Shown here piece after piece: positions 47,768 to 56,076 of a stretch of DNA of 64,000 nt (position 1 is its first letter; every line of letters begins with the position of its first letter). Location of the stretch: positions 1-64,000 of the forward strand of contig DASUJY010000048.1 in NCBI GenBank assembly GCA_036279015.1, read 5' to 3'. The notes beneath the pieces were generated by a model that saw only the letters and a program-made list of their open reading frames with translations, had not been told where the DNA came from and ran no database searches. The translations under genes and the position numbers were made by a program. This DNA is from DATEOR01 sp036279015. GTDB lineage: Bacteria; Actinomycetota; Thermoleophilia; Gaiellales; Gaiellaceae.

Positions 47768-48225
47768 TCGCAGTCGGCACCGAGGCGCCCGCCGCGCGGG
47801 TCTGGCTCACGCCCCGCGACGACGTCGAGCTCCGCGACCTGGCCGAGCACTCGCCCTACCTGCTCCTCTTCTACCTCTTCGACTGGTCGGCCACCTGAAC
47901 GGACGAGTTCACGCTCCTGCGTGACAGGGGCCGGGAGTTCGACGAGGCGGGCGTGAAGGTGTTCGGCATCTCGCGCGACAGCCCCTGGTCGCACGTCGCC
48001 TGGGCCCAGGCGCTCGACCTCGAGGTGACGCTCCTGTCCGACTGGAACGGCGACGCCGTCGCGGCCTTCGGGGTCGGGCACGAGTATCGCGGGCTCGAGG
48101 GCGTCGCCGAGCGCACCGCCTTCCTCGTCGACCGAGACGGCATCATCCGCGGAGCATGGCGGTACGAGTCTGGCCAAGTCCCCGATTTCGACGAGCTGCT
48201 CACAGCCGCCCGCTCGCTCTCGTAA
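47764..48225 (+). CDS. Selenocysteine-containing peroxiredoxin, AhpE-like (UGA = Sec45)
   Basis: Two open stretches (47764-47895 and 47899-48225) lie in one frame, separated only by TGA 47896-47898. Read through, the protein has 153 residues and matches one-Cys peroxiredoxins: IAVGTEAPAARVWL, LLLFYLFDWSAT-Sec-TDEFTLLRDRG, VFGISRDSPWSHVAWA, ERTAFLVDRDGIIRGAW. The UGA is at the peroxidatic position (T-x-x-C-T region), residue 45, the same number and total length as mycobacterial AhpE. This fits PrxU-type selenoperoxidases. ATG overlaps the ligase stop. A hairpin follows the UGA. Alternative: a nonsense mutation; the exact position and intact downstream frame argue against it. Confidence 0.88.
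47896..47924 (+). promoter_or_regulatory. Candidate SECIS hairpin of the Sec-peroxiredoxin gene
   Basis: TCACGC (47909-47914) pairs with GCGTGA (47919-47924) around the loop TCCT; with one bulged T (47908 or 47909) two more pairs extend it. The loop begins 17 bases after the UGA, in the range for bacterial SECIS. The loop lacks the usual G, a weakness. Confidence 0.5.
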
Positions 48226-50105
48226 GCCTTCTTTACGCTGCGGCGGCCGTCGCCGCGACCTGGCCGGCGCTCGGCTCCTTCGGGAGCTCGTTCATGGCGA
48301 GCGGCGGCGAGGGGCACGGCGAGCCGCCCGCGGGCGACTACCTCCAGACGGTCTATCGCTTCTGGCTCGTCGGGCACCGCCTCTCCGGCGGCGGGGCGCC
48401 GTGGCTGGATCCGTATGGCTTCCAGCCTCTGGTCGGGGAGCAGACCGTTCTCGGCGGCTGGCCCTTCGGCTTCGCCTTCTGGCCGCTCGACGCCCTCTTC
48501 GGCCCGGTCGTCGCCTGGAACCTCCTGCTCCTCGGGACGATCGTCCTCGCCGGCCTCGCCACGTACGCCTGGCTCCGCGCGCTCGGGCTCGGCGCTGCGG
48601 CAGCCGCCGTCGGCGGGCTGGCCTTCGCGGTGGCGCCGTACCGTCTCGACCAGAGCGCGACGGGCCACGTCCTCGGCTGGGCGGCGCTCTTCGTGCCCCT
48701 CGCGCTGCTCGGAATCGAGCGGGCGCGGACGGCCGGCACGGCGAGGCGTGCCCACGGCTGGGGTGCGCTGACGGCGGCAGCGCTTGCGTCGGTCGCGGTC
48801 TCCGGCCAGCTCCACCTGGCGCTCGGCGCCGTCCCGTTCGTGCTCGCCTATGTGCTCGTGCGCCTGCGTCCCGTGCCGCTCGTCTGGACGCTCGCCGGCG
48901 CAGTGGCCGCGACGGCGGTCGGGCTCGTCGTCCGCTTCACCCTGATTGCCGGCTCGGCCGAGGACCAGGGGCGCTCGCTCGCCGAGGTGCGCAAGTTCCA
49001 GGCCGAATGGATCGACCTGGTGAACCGCTGGCACCGGGCGGGCAGCGAGGAGCTCGTCTACTTCGGCTGGCTCACCCCGCTCCTCGCTCTTGTCGGGCTC
49101 GTTTTCCTGTGGCGCCGCCGCCCGGGCCTCGCCGTCCTGCTCGGCCTCGGGGCGCTGGTGCCGATCCTGCTCTCGCTCGGGACGAACCTCCCGACCTACT
49201 CCCTGCTCTGGGACGCGTTCCCGCCGCTTCGCTTCCCACGCGTGCCCGAGCGGCTGATGCCGATCGCCGACCTCGCCCTCGCCGGCCTGCTCGCGTTCGC
49301 GGCAGCCGAGATCGTTCGGCGCGCCGGCAGATGGGGAACCGCCGCTGCGGCCGCGCTCGTCGTCCTCGTCGCCCTCGACCTCGGGGTCCAGCCCGTCTCC
49401 ACGACTCAGCCGGATCCAGACAACGCGGCCTACGCGGCACTCGCCGGGCCCGGGCGGCTTCTCGAGCTGCCGCTCTTCGATCCCGGGATCCACTACGGCA
49501 GCGTCTACGACTACTACGAGCTCCAGGCCGGGCGCGAACGGCCGCAGGGATACAACACGCTCGCGCCCCGGCGCGCCTACACCTTCGCGTTCACCTACAA
49601 CCGGATCTCCTGCGGCGTCTGGCTACCGGGAGACGCCGCCGAGCTCGAGCGCGTGGGCGTCCGGCACGTGCTGTTGCACCGCGGGCTCTACGAGCAGGCG
49701 GACGACCGCTCGGCCTGGTTCGCCTGGCGCGGGCTCGAGCAGGCGGGCTGGGCTCCGGTCGCGACCGGCGGCGCGGTCACGCTCTTCGGCCGCGGAGGCC
49801 CGTCAGCCCCGCCCCCGTTCGCGGAGCCGCCGCGCTCGCAGCCGGTCTTCTGCCAGGGCTGGCGCGACGGCACGATGACGGAGCTGCAGGCGCCCATCTG
49901 GGTCTACGGGCCCGGCGACTACGCCGACGTGCACGTGACCGCCGACGTGCCGACACTCGTGACGATCTCGACGGATGGGCGCCTCCAGGACCGGCGCCTC
50001 GTGTCGGGGACCATGAGCATGCACATCCGCCTCGAGGGCTTCCGCTGGCACCCTGTCGTCTTCGAGGCGACGCAGCCCGGGGTCAGGCTCGACTACATCC
50101 GCTAA
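48156..50105 (+). CDS. Large polytopic membrane protein, YfhO/GT-C-like
   Basis: 649 residues with about 12 helices, then a 200-residue C-terminal outside domain (GHVTADVPTLVTIST-like beta strands near the end). Helices carry GT-C-like spacing and PYRLDQSATGHVLGW after helix 4, as in bacterial DUF6541/YfhO-type glycosyl-transfer proteins. Function likely in cell-surface glycan or lipid glycosylation, inferred. ATG 48156 lies 70 bases inside the peroxiredoxin gene; no later start fits, so I keep it. Confidence 0.65.
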   Translation: MAVRVWPSPRFRRAAHSRPLALVSLLYAAAAVAATWPALGSFGSSFMASGGEGHGEPPAGDYLQTVYRFWLVGHRLSGGGAPWLDPYGFQPLVGEQTVLGGWPFGFAFWPLDALFGPVVAWNLLLLGTIVLAGLATYAWLRALGLGAAAAAVGGLAFAVAPYRLDQSATGHVLGWAALFVPLALLGIERARTAGTARRAHGWGALTAAALASVAVSGQLHLALGAVPFVLAYVLVRLRPVPLVWTLAGAVAATAVGLVVRFTLIAGSAEDQGRSLAEVRKFQAEWIDLVNRWHRAGSEELVYFGWLTPLLALVGLVFLWRRRPGLAVLLGLGALVPILLSLGTNLPTYSLLWDAFPPLRFPRVPERLMPIADLALAGLLAFAAAEIVRRAGRWGTAAAAALVVLVALDLGVQPVSTTQPDPDNAAYAALAGPGRLLELPLFDPGIHYGSVYDYYELQAGRERPQGYNTLAPRRAYTFAFTYNRISCGVWLPGDAAELERVGVRHVLLHRGLYEQADDRSAWFAWRGLEQAGWAPVATGGAVTLFGRGGPSAPPPFAEPPRSQPVFCQGWRDGTMTELQAPIWVYGPGDYADVHVTADVPTLVTISTDGRLQDRRLVSGTMSMHIRLEGFRWHPVVFEATQPGVRLDYIR

Positions 50106-50109
50106 GGGC

Positions 50110-50886
50110 TCACATGCCCATCGCGTGATAGCCCGAGTCGACGTAGAGCGTCGTCCCGGTCACGTTTCCGGCCTCGTCGGAGAGGAGGAAGGCGGCCGCG
50201 GCGCCGACGTCGTCCGCGTCGATCGGCCGGTGGAGCGGCGCCCGCTCCTCGACGATCGCCTCCATCGTCGGGAAGCCGGCGATCGAGCGCGCGGCGAGCG
50301 TACGTACCGGGCCCGCGGAGACGGCGTTGACGCGGATGTTCTTCTGCCCGAGGTCCCAGGCGAGGTAGCGGACGGATGAGTCGAGGGTCGCCTTCGCGAC
50401 GCCCATGACGTTGTAGTGCGGGACGGCGCGCTCCCCGCCGAGGTACGTCATGGTCAGGATCGAGCCGCCGCCGGCCGCCTCCATGAGCGGCTCCGCTAGG
50501 CGGGCGGAGGCGACCAGCGAATAGGCCGAGACGTCGAGCGCGAGCCAGAAGCGGTCTCGCGGCGTGTCCGTGAAGCGCCCCTCGAGATCGCGCGCATCCG
50601 CGAAGGCGACCGAATGGACGAGGAGATCGAGCTCGCCGCCGAAGGCCTCGCTCGCCTCGGCGAAGACGCGCTCGAGCCCCTCGTCGGAGCGGACGTCGCA
50701 TTCGGTGACGAGCGGGCTCGAGACCGACTCCGCCAGCTCGCGCACGTTCTTCTCGATTCTCTCGCCCTGATAGGTGAAGGCGAGGCTCGCGCCGCCCTCG
50801 GCGAGCTTCTGCGCGATCGCCCACGCGATCGAGCGCCGGTTGGCGACGCCGAGGACGAGGCCGCGCTTGCCCGTGAAATCAGCCAA
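50110..50886 (-). CDS. fabI: Enoyl-[acyl-carrier-protein] reductase
   Basis: 258 residues. SDR-like FabI: GKRGLVLGVANRRSIAWAIA (nucleotide binding), SVAFADARDLEGRFTDT, and the catalytic Tyr-x6-Lys in PHYNVMGVAKATL, then RVNAVSAGPVRTLAA. Catalyses the last reduction of fatty-acid elongation with NADH. TTG 50886 is the likely start, eight bases inside the end of the upstream transporter gene. Convergent with the membrane-protein gene, four bases apart. Confidence 0.93.
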   Translation of the reverse strand: MADFTGKRGLVLGVANRRSIAWAIAQKLAEGGASLAFTYQGERIEKNVRELAESVSSPLVTECDVRSDEGLERVFAEASEAFGGELDLLVHSVAFADARDLEGRFTDTPRDRFWLALDVSAYSLVASARLAEPLMEAAGGGSILTMTYLGGERAVPHYNVMGVAKATLDSSVRYLAWDLGQKNIRVNAVSAGPVRTLAARSIAGFPTMEAIVEERAPLHRPIDADDVGAAAAFLLSDEAGNVTGTTLYVDSGYHAMGM

Positions 50887-51892
50887 GGCGCGGGGAGTCT
50901 ATTTCGACACCGCCCCGCGGTGACGATCGCGCCGGGCCCCTGGCGGCGTCGCGGACGACCCCGAATGCGTGCCACAGGAGCCCGCCGAACGCCGCGAGCC
51001 AGACGGCGAAGGCGATCCAGATCCAGACACGGGCGAAGTCGTCGATGCCCGGGATGTCGTCGACCCTCTCGACGGCGAAGCTGCAGACGGCGTACATCCC
51101 GAGCGGGAAGACAGTCGACCAGCGGAACACGGAGTAGCCCGTTCGGGGCGCCGCGACCTCCGCGACCACGAGCGGCGGCAGCCAGAGAGCGGCGGCTATC
51201 CAGATGCCGAGAGCCGCATCGTCGAGTGCGCCCGAGGCGGGACCAAGCGACTCGAGGATGCCTGCCGCCCGGGCCGTGTCGGAGCAGGCGAGCGTCGCGA
51301 TCGCGAGCGCGCCGCCGCAGAGCCAGTGGTCTCCGCGGCCGACGAGCAGCTGACGCAGGTCGAAGAGCGAGAGAACGACGAGGTAGAGGACGAGGCCGAG
51401 GCCGACACAGGCGAGCGCAGCGAGGGCGAGCCAGGGTGCACCGAAGACGATCGCGAGACCGGCGCCGAGGACGCCGAGCGACTCGGTTGCGACGGTGAGA
51501 GCGAAGGAGATCCCGGTCGTGGGCCGGCGCAGGTGCGCGAGCACGCCCGGGACGAGCCAGAGCCAGAGCGCGACTCCGAGCACGAGGAGCGCCGCCGCCT
51601 CGTGGTTCCATCCGAGCATCGTGAGACGGACGCCGACGACGCTCGTTCCGGCGACGCCGGTGAGCGCGGCCGGCGAGCGCGCCCGGTCGACAAGCAGCGG
51701 ACGCTGCTCGACGACGAGGGCAGCGAGGGCCGCGCCGAGCACGATCCAGACGAGCACGGCGACGACGAGCAGGGCGCGGGAGAGTGCTTCCTGACCGTCG
51801 AGCGAGAGGCCGGTCGAGACGATCCCCGTCCCCATGACGACGGCGCCGGAGACCGGGGAGACGGCGGTCGCAAGGGTTGCCAGCTGACGCAT
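50879..51892 (-). CDS. TDT/SLAC1-family anion transporter-like protein (TehA type)
   Basis: 337 residues, ten predicted helices, five-repeat TDT plan. The start SPVSGAVVMGTGIVSTGLSLDG matches the N-terminus of TehA/SLAC1 channels, and the gating-helix region SYSVFRWSTVFPLGMYAVCSFAV is typical. May carry C4-dicarboxylates, sulfite or other anions. ATG 51892 chosen; the frame is open to 52267 but that part is antisense to the SDR gene. Overlaps fabI by eight bases. Confidence 0.8.
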   Translation of the reverse strand: MRQLATLATAVSPVSGAVVMGTGIVSTGLSLDGQEALSRALLVVAVLVWIVLGAALAALVVEQRPLLVDRARSPAALTGVAGTSVVGVRLTMLGWNHEAAALLVLGVALWLWLVPGVLAHLRRPTTGISFALTVATESLGVLGAGLAIVFGAPWLALAALACVGLGLVLYLVVLSLFDLRQLLVGRGDHWLCGGALAIATLACSDTARAAGILESLGPASGALDDAALGIWIAAALWLPPLVVAEVAAPRTGYSVFRWSTVFPLGMYAVCSFAVERVDDIPGIDDFARVWIWIAFAVWLAAFGGLLWHAFGVVRDAARGPARSSPRGGVEIDSPRLG

Positions 51893-51946
51893 CGTACTCC
51901 GGTATTTTTCCTGCAAACGATGTCGCGAAGCGGGCGAGCGTCCCGT

Positions 51947-51952
51947 TATCGT
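51947..51952 (+). promoter_or_regulatory. -10 box of the SDR gene
   Basis: TATCGT seven bases before GTG 51960, leaderless spacing. Confidence 0.4.
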
Positions 51953-51959
51953 CGGCGCG

Positions 51960-52712
51960 GTGCCCGTCGCGGTCGTCACGGGAGGGTCGAGCGGGATCGG
52001 GGCGGCGACCGCCCGCGCCCTGACCTCGCGCGGCTGGCGCTGCGTCCTCCTCGCCCGGAGCGCCGAGCGCCTCGAGCGCGCCGCAGCGGAGATCGGCGCG
52101 GAGGCGGAGGTCTGCGACGTCGCCGATCGCACCGAGGTCGAGGCCGTGGCCGCGCGGATCGGGGAGCGGCATCCGGCCGTCCAACTCCTCGTCAACAACG
52201 CGGGCTTCACAGGCCGGCGCGGCTTCCTCGAGCTCGAGCCGGAGGCGATCGACCAGATCGCCCGCACCGTCTACCTCGGGAGTGTCTGGTGCCTGCGCGC
52301 CTTCCTCCCGCTTCTCGAGGCCGGGCGGCCGGCCGACCTGGTCAACGTGGTGTCGGTGGCGGGCACCTTCGCGCACGGCGCGTCGGGCCCCTACGCGGCG
52401 GCGAAGCACGCCCAGCTCGCGTTCTCGCGGAGCGTCACGACCGAGCTCGCGCCGCGCGGAGTCCGCGTCCACACGGTGAACCCGGGCCCGGTCGAGACCG
52501 CCGGCTTCCCGCAGCGACAGCTGCTCGGCCACCGCCTGGGCAGCCGCCTCGTCCTGCAACCGGACCAGGTCGCGGAGGCGATCGTTCGCGCCGTCGAGCG
52601 CGACCGCGCGGAGGTGATCCTCCCGCGCTATCTCCGCCTGGCCGGCGCGCTTCAGGCGCTTGCGCCGGCCGCGCTCGCACGCCTCGCTACTCGAGCGCGC
52701 GGGCGAGCCTGA
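51960..52712 (+). CDS. Short-chain dehydrogenase/reductase
   Basis: 250 residues, classical SDR: VVTGGSSGIGAATARAL (TGxxxGxG), NNAGFTGRRGF, catalytic Ser in VNVVSVAGTFAHG, Tyr-x3-Lys in PYAAAKHAQLAFS, and NPGPVETAGF. Cofactor site prefers NADP(H) (LLARSAERLERAAAE). Substrate unknown. GTG 51960. The last 26 bases overlap the convergent PAP2 gene. Confidence 0.92.
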   Translation: MPVAVVTGGSSGIGAATARALTSRGWRCVLLARSAERLERAAAEIGAEAEVCDVADRTEVEAVAARIGERHPAVQLLVNNAGFTGRRGFLELEPEAIDQIARTVYLGSVWCLRAFLPLLEAGRPADLVNVVSVAGTFAHGASGPYAAAKHAQLAFSRSVTTELAPRGVRVHTVNPGPVETAGFPQRQLLGHRLGSRLVLQPDQVAEAIVRAVERDRAEVILPRYLRLAGALQALAPAALARLATRARGRA

Positions 52713-53370
52713 GCCCCGCGAGCCCGAGCGCGGCGCCCGCCAGGGCGTCGAGGACGTAGTGATTCGCCGTCACGAAGATCACGAAGGCCACCGCCGGCGG
52801 ATACGCGGGCGCGAGCGCGCGGGCGAGGGGCGAGCGGCTCGTCTGCGCGATGCCGGCGGCGGTGATGACGGCGTACGTGATGTGGATGCTCGGCATGGCG
52901 GCGAGCGGGTGGTACAGCCGCGCGACCAGGCCATCGTCGAGGTCGAAGCCGGACACGTCCGCGATCGTGTCGACGAAGTGGTCCAGGGAGCGTGGCGGCG
53001 CGGTCGGGAAGAAGAGGAAGGCGGGCTGGGCGCCGAGAGTCGCGAGCGCCGCCGCGCGACGGAACCGGTGGAATTCAGGATCGCGCCTGCGGAAGAGACG
53101 CATCAGCCAGCCGACCGTGAGCCCGACGTTGAGCGTCACGTAGGCGACGTTCAGGACCGCCACCAGCCGGCGGCGCGGCAGGAGGAGCGCCTGGAGCTCG
53201 GGCTCGGCGTGGATTCCAAGGCGCCGCTCGAGCGCGACGATCCGCTCGGCGTTTCGCGCGGCCTTGCGCCGCCCGTCCTCGCCGACGACGAGGTGCCTGA
53301 CCGCGAGGTAGACGGCGTAGACGCCGAGGCCGATCGCCGCCTCGCGCCGCCCGGAAAAGCGCCGCCTCAC
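52687..53370 (-). CDS. PAP2-superfamily phosphatase/phosphotransferase
   Basis: 227 residues, six helices. Catalytic motifs of PAP2 proteins of the inositol-phosphoceramide-synthase type: AAMPSIHITYAVI (His of motif 2) and ANHYVLDALAGAALGLAG (motif 3 H-x3-D). Motif 1 is weak (RRRDPEFHRFR). Likely acts on lipid phosphates at the membrane. GTG 53370. Divergent to the UPF0104 gene with 38 bases between starts. Confidence 0.82.
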   Translation of the reverse strand: MRRRFSGRREAAIGLGVYAVYLAVRHLVVGEDGRRKAARNAERIVALERRLGIHAEPELQALLLPRRRLVAVLNVAYVTLNVGLTVGWLMRLFRRRDPEFHRFRRAAALATLGAQPAFLFFPTAPPRSLDHFVDTIADVSGFDLDDGLVARLYHPLAAMPSIHITYAVITAAGIAQTSRSPLARALAPAYPPAVAFVIFVTANHYVLDALAGAALGLAGLRLARALE

Positions 53371-53408
53371 TCTCCACGCCTCATCGCAGCCGACATACTT
53401 ATCGACTC

Positions 53409-54410
53409 ATGGGGACCTCGTGGCGTCGCACCATCGGTCGTCTGCTGATCGGAACCGCAGCGACCGCTGCCTTCCTCTGGCTCTTCCTGAGGGAGGTGGA
53501 CCTCTCTCAGGCGTGGAAGGTGATCACGTCCCTGCCGGTCTGGACGATCTTCGCCTCCCTCGGCCTGATCGCCGCCAACGTGTGGCTCATGACGCTCCGC
53601 TGGAAGTATCTGCTCTCCGGCGCGGGCTACACGGTCGGCAAGCGGACGCTCTTTTCGACGATCTCGGTCGGACGCGGGGCGAACAACCTCCTCCCCGCCC
53701 GCGGCGGCGACCTCCTTCGGATCGAGTCGATGCGCGAGCGGCAGGTGCCCGCGTTCGTGAGCGCGGGGACGCTCTTCGCCGAGCGGCTGCTCGACGGCGT
53801 CGTCCTCTCGGTCTGGATCGTGCTCGGAGCCCTGATGATCGGCGAAGGGGGCCCGGTCCTCCTCACCGGTATCGCCCTCTCGGTGGGGACGGCGTTCGGC
53901 GTCCTCCTCGTGCGCGGCGCTGCACACGATCCCGAGCGCGCCGAGCGTCTCGTCTGGCGCATGACGCGCTTCCTCCCCCCGCGCTGGCACACGCGCGCGG
54001 CGCGGGCGGCCGCCCACTTCGTCGAGGGGCTCGGCGCGTTCAAGGGGCGCCGGCGAGTGTCGCTCATCTTCGCGACCTCGCTCGGGATGTGGCTCGCCGA
54101 CGTCGCGATGTACTACCTCGTCGGCCGCGCCTACGACATCGACATCGGGGTGGGCGGCTTCTTCCTCCTCGAGGGGATCGGGAATCTCGCGCTGGCCGTG
54201 CCCGCCACGGCCGCGGGGATCGGGACGTTCGACTACCTGACCCTCGTGGCGGCGAAGGGGATCGACGTCCCGACCGACAAGGCGACCGCCTTCGTGATCA
54301 CGATGCACGCCCTCACCGTGCTTCCGATCACGTTCCTCGGCGCGGTGATGGTTCGCCCCGCCTTCCCGCGCTTCTTCCGTCGACACGAAGCCGCCGAAGA
54401 GCCGGCCTAG
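53409..54410 (+). CDS. UPF0104/lysylphosphatidylglycerol-synthase transmembrane-domain protein
   Basis: 333 residues, about eight helices. Flippase-like LPG_synthase_TM region: GLIAANVWLMTLRWKYLLSGAG, the signature RGANNLLPARGGDLLRIESMR, and LLEGIGNLALAVPATAAGIGTFDYLTL. Family members flip or transfer lipids; the cytosolic transferase domain of MprF is absent. ATG 53409. The end lies in a terminator hairpin shared with the convergent acyltransferase gene. Confidence 0.87.
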   Translation: MGTSWRRTIGRLLIGTAATAAFLWLFLREVDLSQAWKVITSLPVWTIFASLGLIAANVWLMTLRWKYLLSGAGYTVGKRTLFSTISVGRGANNLLPARGGDLLRIESMRERQVPAFVSAGTLFAERLLDGVVLSVWIVLGALMIGEGGPVLLTGIALSVGTAFGVLLVRGAAHDPERAERLVWRMTRFLPPRWHTRAARAAAHFVEGLGAFKGRRRVSLIFATSLGMWLADVAMYYLVGRAYDIDIGVGGFFLLEGIGNLALAVPATAAGIGTFDYLTLVAAKGIDVPTDKATAFVITMHALTVLPITFLGAVMVRPAFPRFFRRHEAAEEPA

Positions 54411-54439
54411 CCGCCCCGCCGAGCCACCGGGGCGGGCTA
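54408..54439. terminator. Shared terminator formed by the two stop codons
   Basis: TAGCCGCCCCG (54408-54418) pairs with CGGGGCGGGCTA (54428-54439) with one bulge. Each outer end is the TAG stop of one convergent gene, so the hairpin serves both directions. Confidence 0.7.
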
Positions 54440-55537
54440 CGAGCGCGCGCTCTCGAACTCGCGGGCGAGAAAGAGAAGGTCGTCCGGCTTGCGCTCGGCC
54501 GCCGCGCGCGCTTCCGCCAGCTTCGCGCTCCGGCCGGCCGGATCGAGGAGCGCCGCGTCGACCGGGCGGCCGGCAGCCCGGGAGCTCTCGAGCTCGGCGG
54601 CGAGGCTCGCGGGATGCGGCTCGCGACCGGCCGCGAGCTCGTGAGCGACGAACTGGCCCGCGGTCAGAGGGGTGTTCTTCCTGAGAGCGGAGAGGACGGC
54701 CGCCTCGGCGTCGGCCTCCCCCACGTCGATGGTCTCCGCGAAGACGAGGTGGAGCTCGGTCCGCCCCCGCACGAGGGGATCGTAGGCGAGCGTGATCGGC
54801 AGGAGCCGCTCGGGCTTGCCCCGCCGCACGAGCGCGTCGAGGCCGCGCCGGAGCGGGCCGATCTCGCCGTCGGGCGAGGGCCGGCCCTCGGGGAAGACGA
54901 GAAGCGAGCGGTCGTCGCGCATGAGCGACACCAGCCGGCGGAAGTCCGAGGTTGCTCGAGCGGCGCGCTCGCGCCAGAAGCGCTCGGGCCCCTCGCCGCG
55001 CGAGACAGGCTCCCAGAGGAGGTCTGCGAACTCGCCGCGGAGGACGTCGCCGGCGCGGCTCGGCTCCGGAACATCCCGCGCCACCGCCCGCTCGCGCAAG
55101 GCCGCCTGGAGGCGCTCAGGAACGGCGTCGGCCAGGGCGGCCTCGGCATCCGCGTCGAGGAGCTCGACGAGGCGCGCGGTGCTGGCGCTCGAGATCGGAT
55201 GCACGTCGACCCGCGGCAGGAAACGGCCGACCGAGAGGGGAAAGAGGAGGCGGCGGGCGCGGGGCGAGAGCCCGGGCGGGAACCCTCCGAAGAACCCGCG
55301 CAGGAACATGTCGTCGCGCGCGGCGAAGTGCATCCGCTCGTCCCGGTGCCACCAGAGGCTGCCGCGGAAGAAGAGCTCCCCCGCGATGACGGGGACGTCG
55401 CTCTCCTTGCGGTGCGTGGCAACGATGAGCGTGCGGGGCCGCAGCCGGAACGCCCGCGGCCCTATGTAGCGGAGTCGAAACGCGCTCCGCGCGTACACCC
55501 GCATGCCAATCCCGACGGCGTCGTAGAGCGGGCGCAC
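54437..55537 (-). CDS. PlsC-like glycerolipid acyltransferase
   Basis: 366 residues. Acyltransferase block I H-x4-D is THRKESDVP (usual NHxxxxD), block III is LLVFPEGRPSPDGE, and LPITLAYDPLVRG is block IV. A long C-terminal helical tail (about residues 290-366) is present. It probably acylates a lysophospholipid or glycerol phosphate; the neighbouring PAP2 and UPF0104 genes suggest a lipid-remodelling set. GTG 55537 chosen; ATG 55504 is possible. The frame beyond 55537 is a shadow. Confidence 0.78.
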   Translation of the reverse strand: MRPLYDAVGIGMRVYARSAFRLRYIGPRAFRLRPRTLIVATHRKESDVPVIAGELFFRGSLWWHRDERMHFAARDDMFLRGFFGGFPPGLSPRARRLLFPLSVGRFLPRVDVHPISSASTARLVELLDADAEAALADAVPERLQAALRERAVARDVPEPSRAGDVLRGEFADLLWEPVSRGEGPERFWRERAARATSDFRRLVSLMRDDRSLLVFPEGRPSPDGEIGPLRRGLDALVRRGKPERLLPITLAYDPLVRGRTELHLVFAETIDVGEADAEAAVLSALRKNTPLTAGQFVAHELAAGREPHPASLAAELESSRAAGRPVDAALLDPAGRSAKLAEARAAAERKPDDLLFLAREFESARS

Positions 55538-55542
55538 GCCGG

Positions 55543-55548
55543 TAGCAT
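55543..55548 (+). promoter_or_regulatory. -10 box of the thioredoxin-like gene
   Basis: TAGCAT, six bases before ATG 55555; leaderless. Confidence 0.45.
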
Positions 55549-55554
55549 TGCGAC

Positions 55555-56076
55555 ATGGCGCGCCTGGCGCTCGGAGACCCGGCCCCGTCCTTCGAGCTTC
55601 CCGCCGTCGACGGACGCTCGCACTCGGACGAGGACTTCGCCGGCCGTCCGCTGGCCGTCGTCTTCTCGTGCTGCCACTGCCCGTACGTGGTCGCCTGGGA
55701 AGACCGGCTGAACGCCGTCGCGGGCGACTACGCCGGGCGCGCGGGCGTCCTCGCTGTGAACCCGAACGCCGGCTACCTCGGCGACTCCTTCGAGGAGATG
55801 GCCGACCGCGCACGCGAGCAGGGGTTCGTCTATCCGTTCCTCTACGACGAGACGCAGGAGGTCGCGCGGGCCTACGGCGCGGTGCGGACGCCCGAGGCCT
55901 TCCTCTTCGACGCCGAACACCGGCTCGCCTACCACGGGACTCCCGACTCGGACCACAGCGACCCGGACGGCGCGGAGCCTTATCTTCGCGATGCCCTCGA
56001 CGCCGTCCTCGCGGGCCGCAGGCCCGCCGTCGAAGAGGTCCCGCCGGTCGGCTGCACGATCAAGTGGGCTCGGTAG
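55555..56076 (+). CDS. Thioredoxin-fold peroxiredoxin-like protein (AhpC/TSA, CxxC variant)
   Basis: 173 residues. ARLALGDPAPSFELPAVDGR opens a redoxin fold; the active site is VVFSCCHCPYV with Cys39, Cys40 and Cys42 (C-C-H-C), followed by YVVAWEDRLN. GAVRTPEAFLFDAEHRLAYHG carries the cis-Pro strand. Members are annotated as thioredoxin-like or resA-like; the role is likely thiol reduction or peroxide removal. Convergent with the CCA-transferase-like gene, 17-base overlap. Unlike the gene at 47764 it uses Cys. Confidence 0.87.
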   Translation: MARLALGDPAPSFELPAVDGRSHSDEDFAGRPLAVVFSCCHCPYVVAWEDRLNAVAGDYAGRAGVLAVNPNAGYLGDSFEEMADRAREQGFVYPFLYDETQEVARAYGAVRTPEAFLFDAEHRLAYHGTPDSDHSDPDGAEPYLRDALDAVLAGRRPAVEEVPPVGCTIKWAR

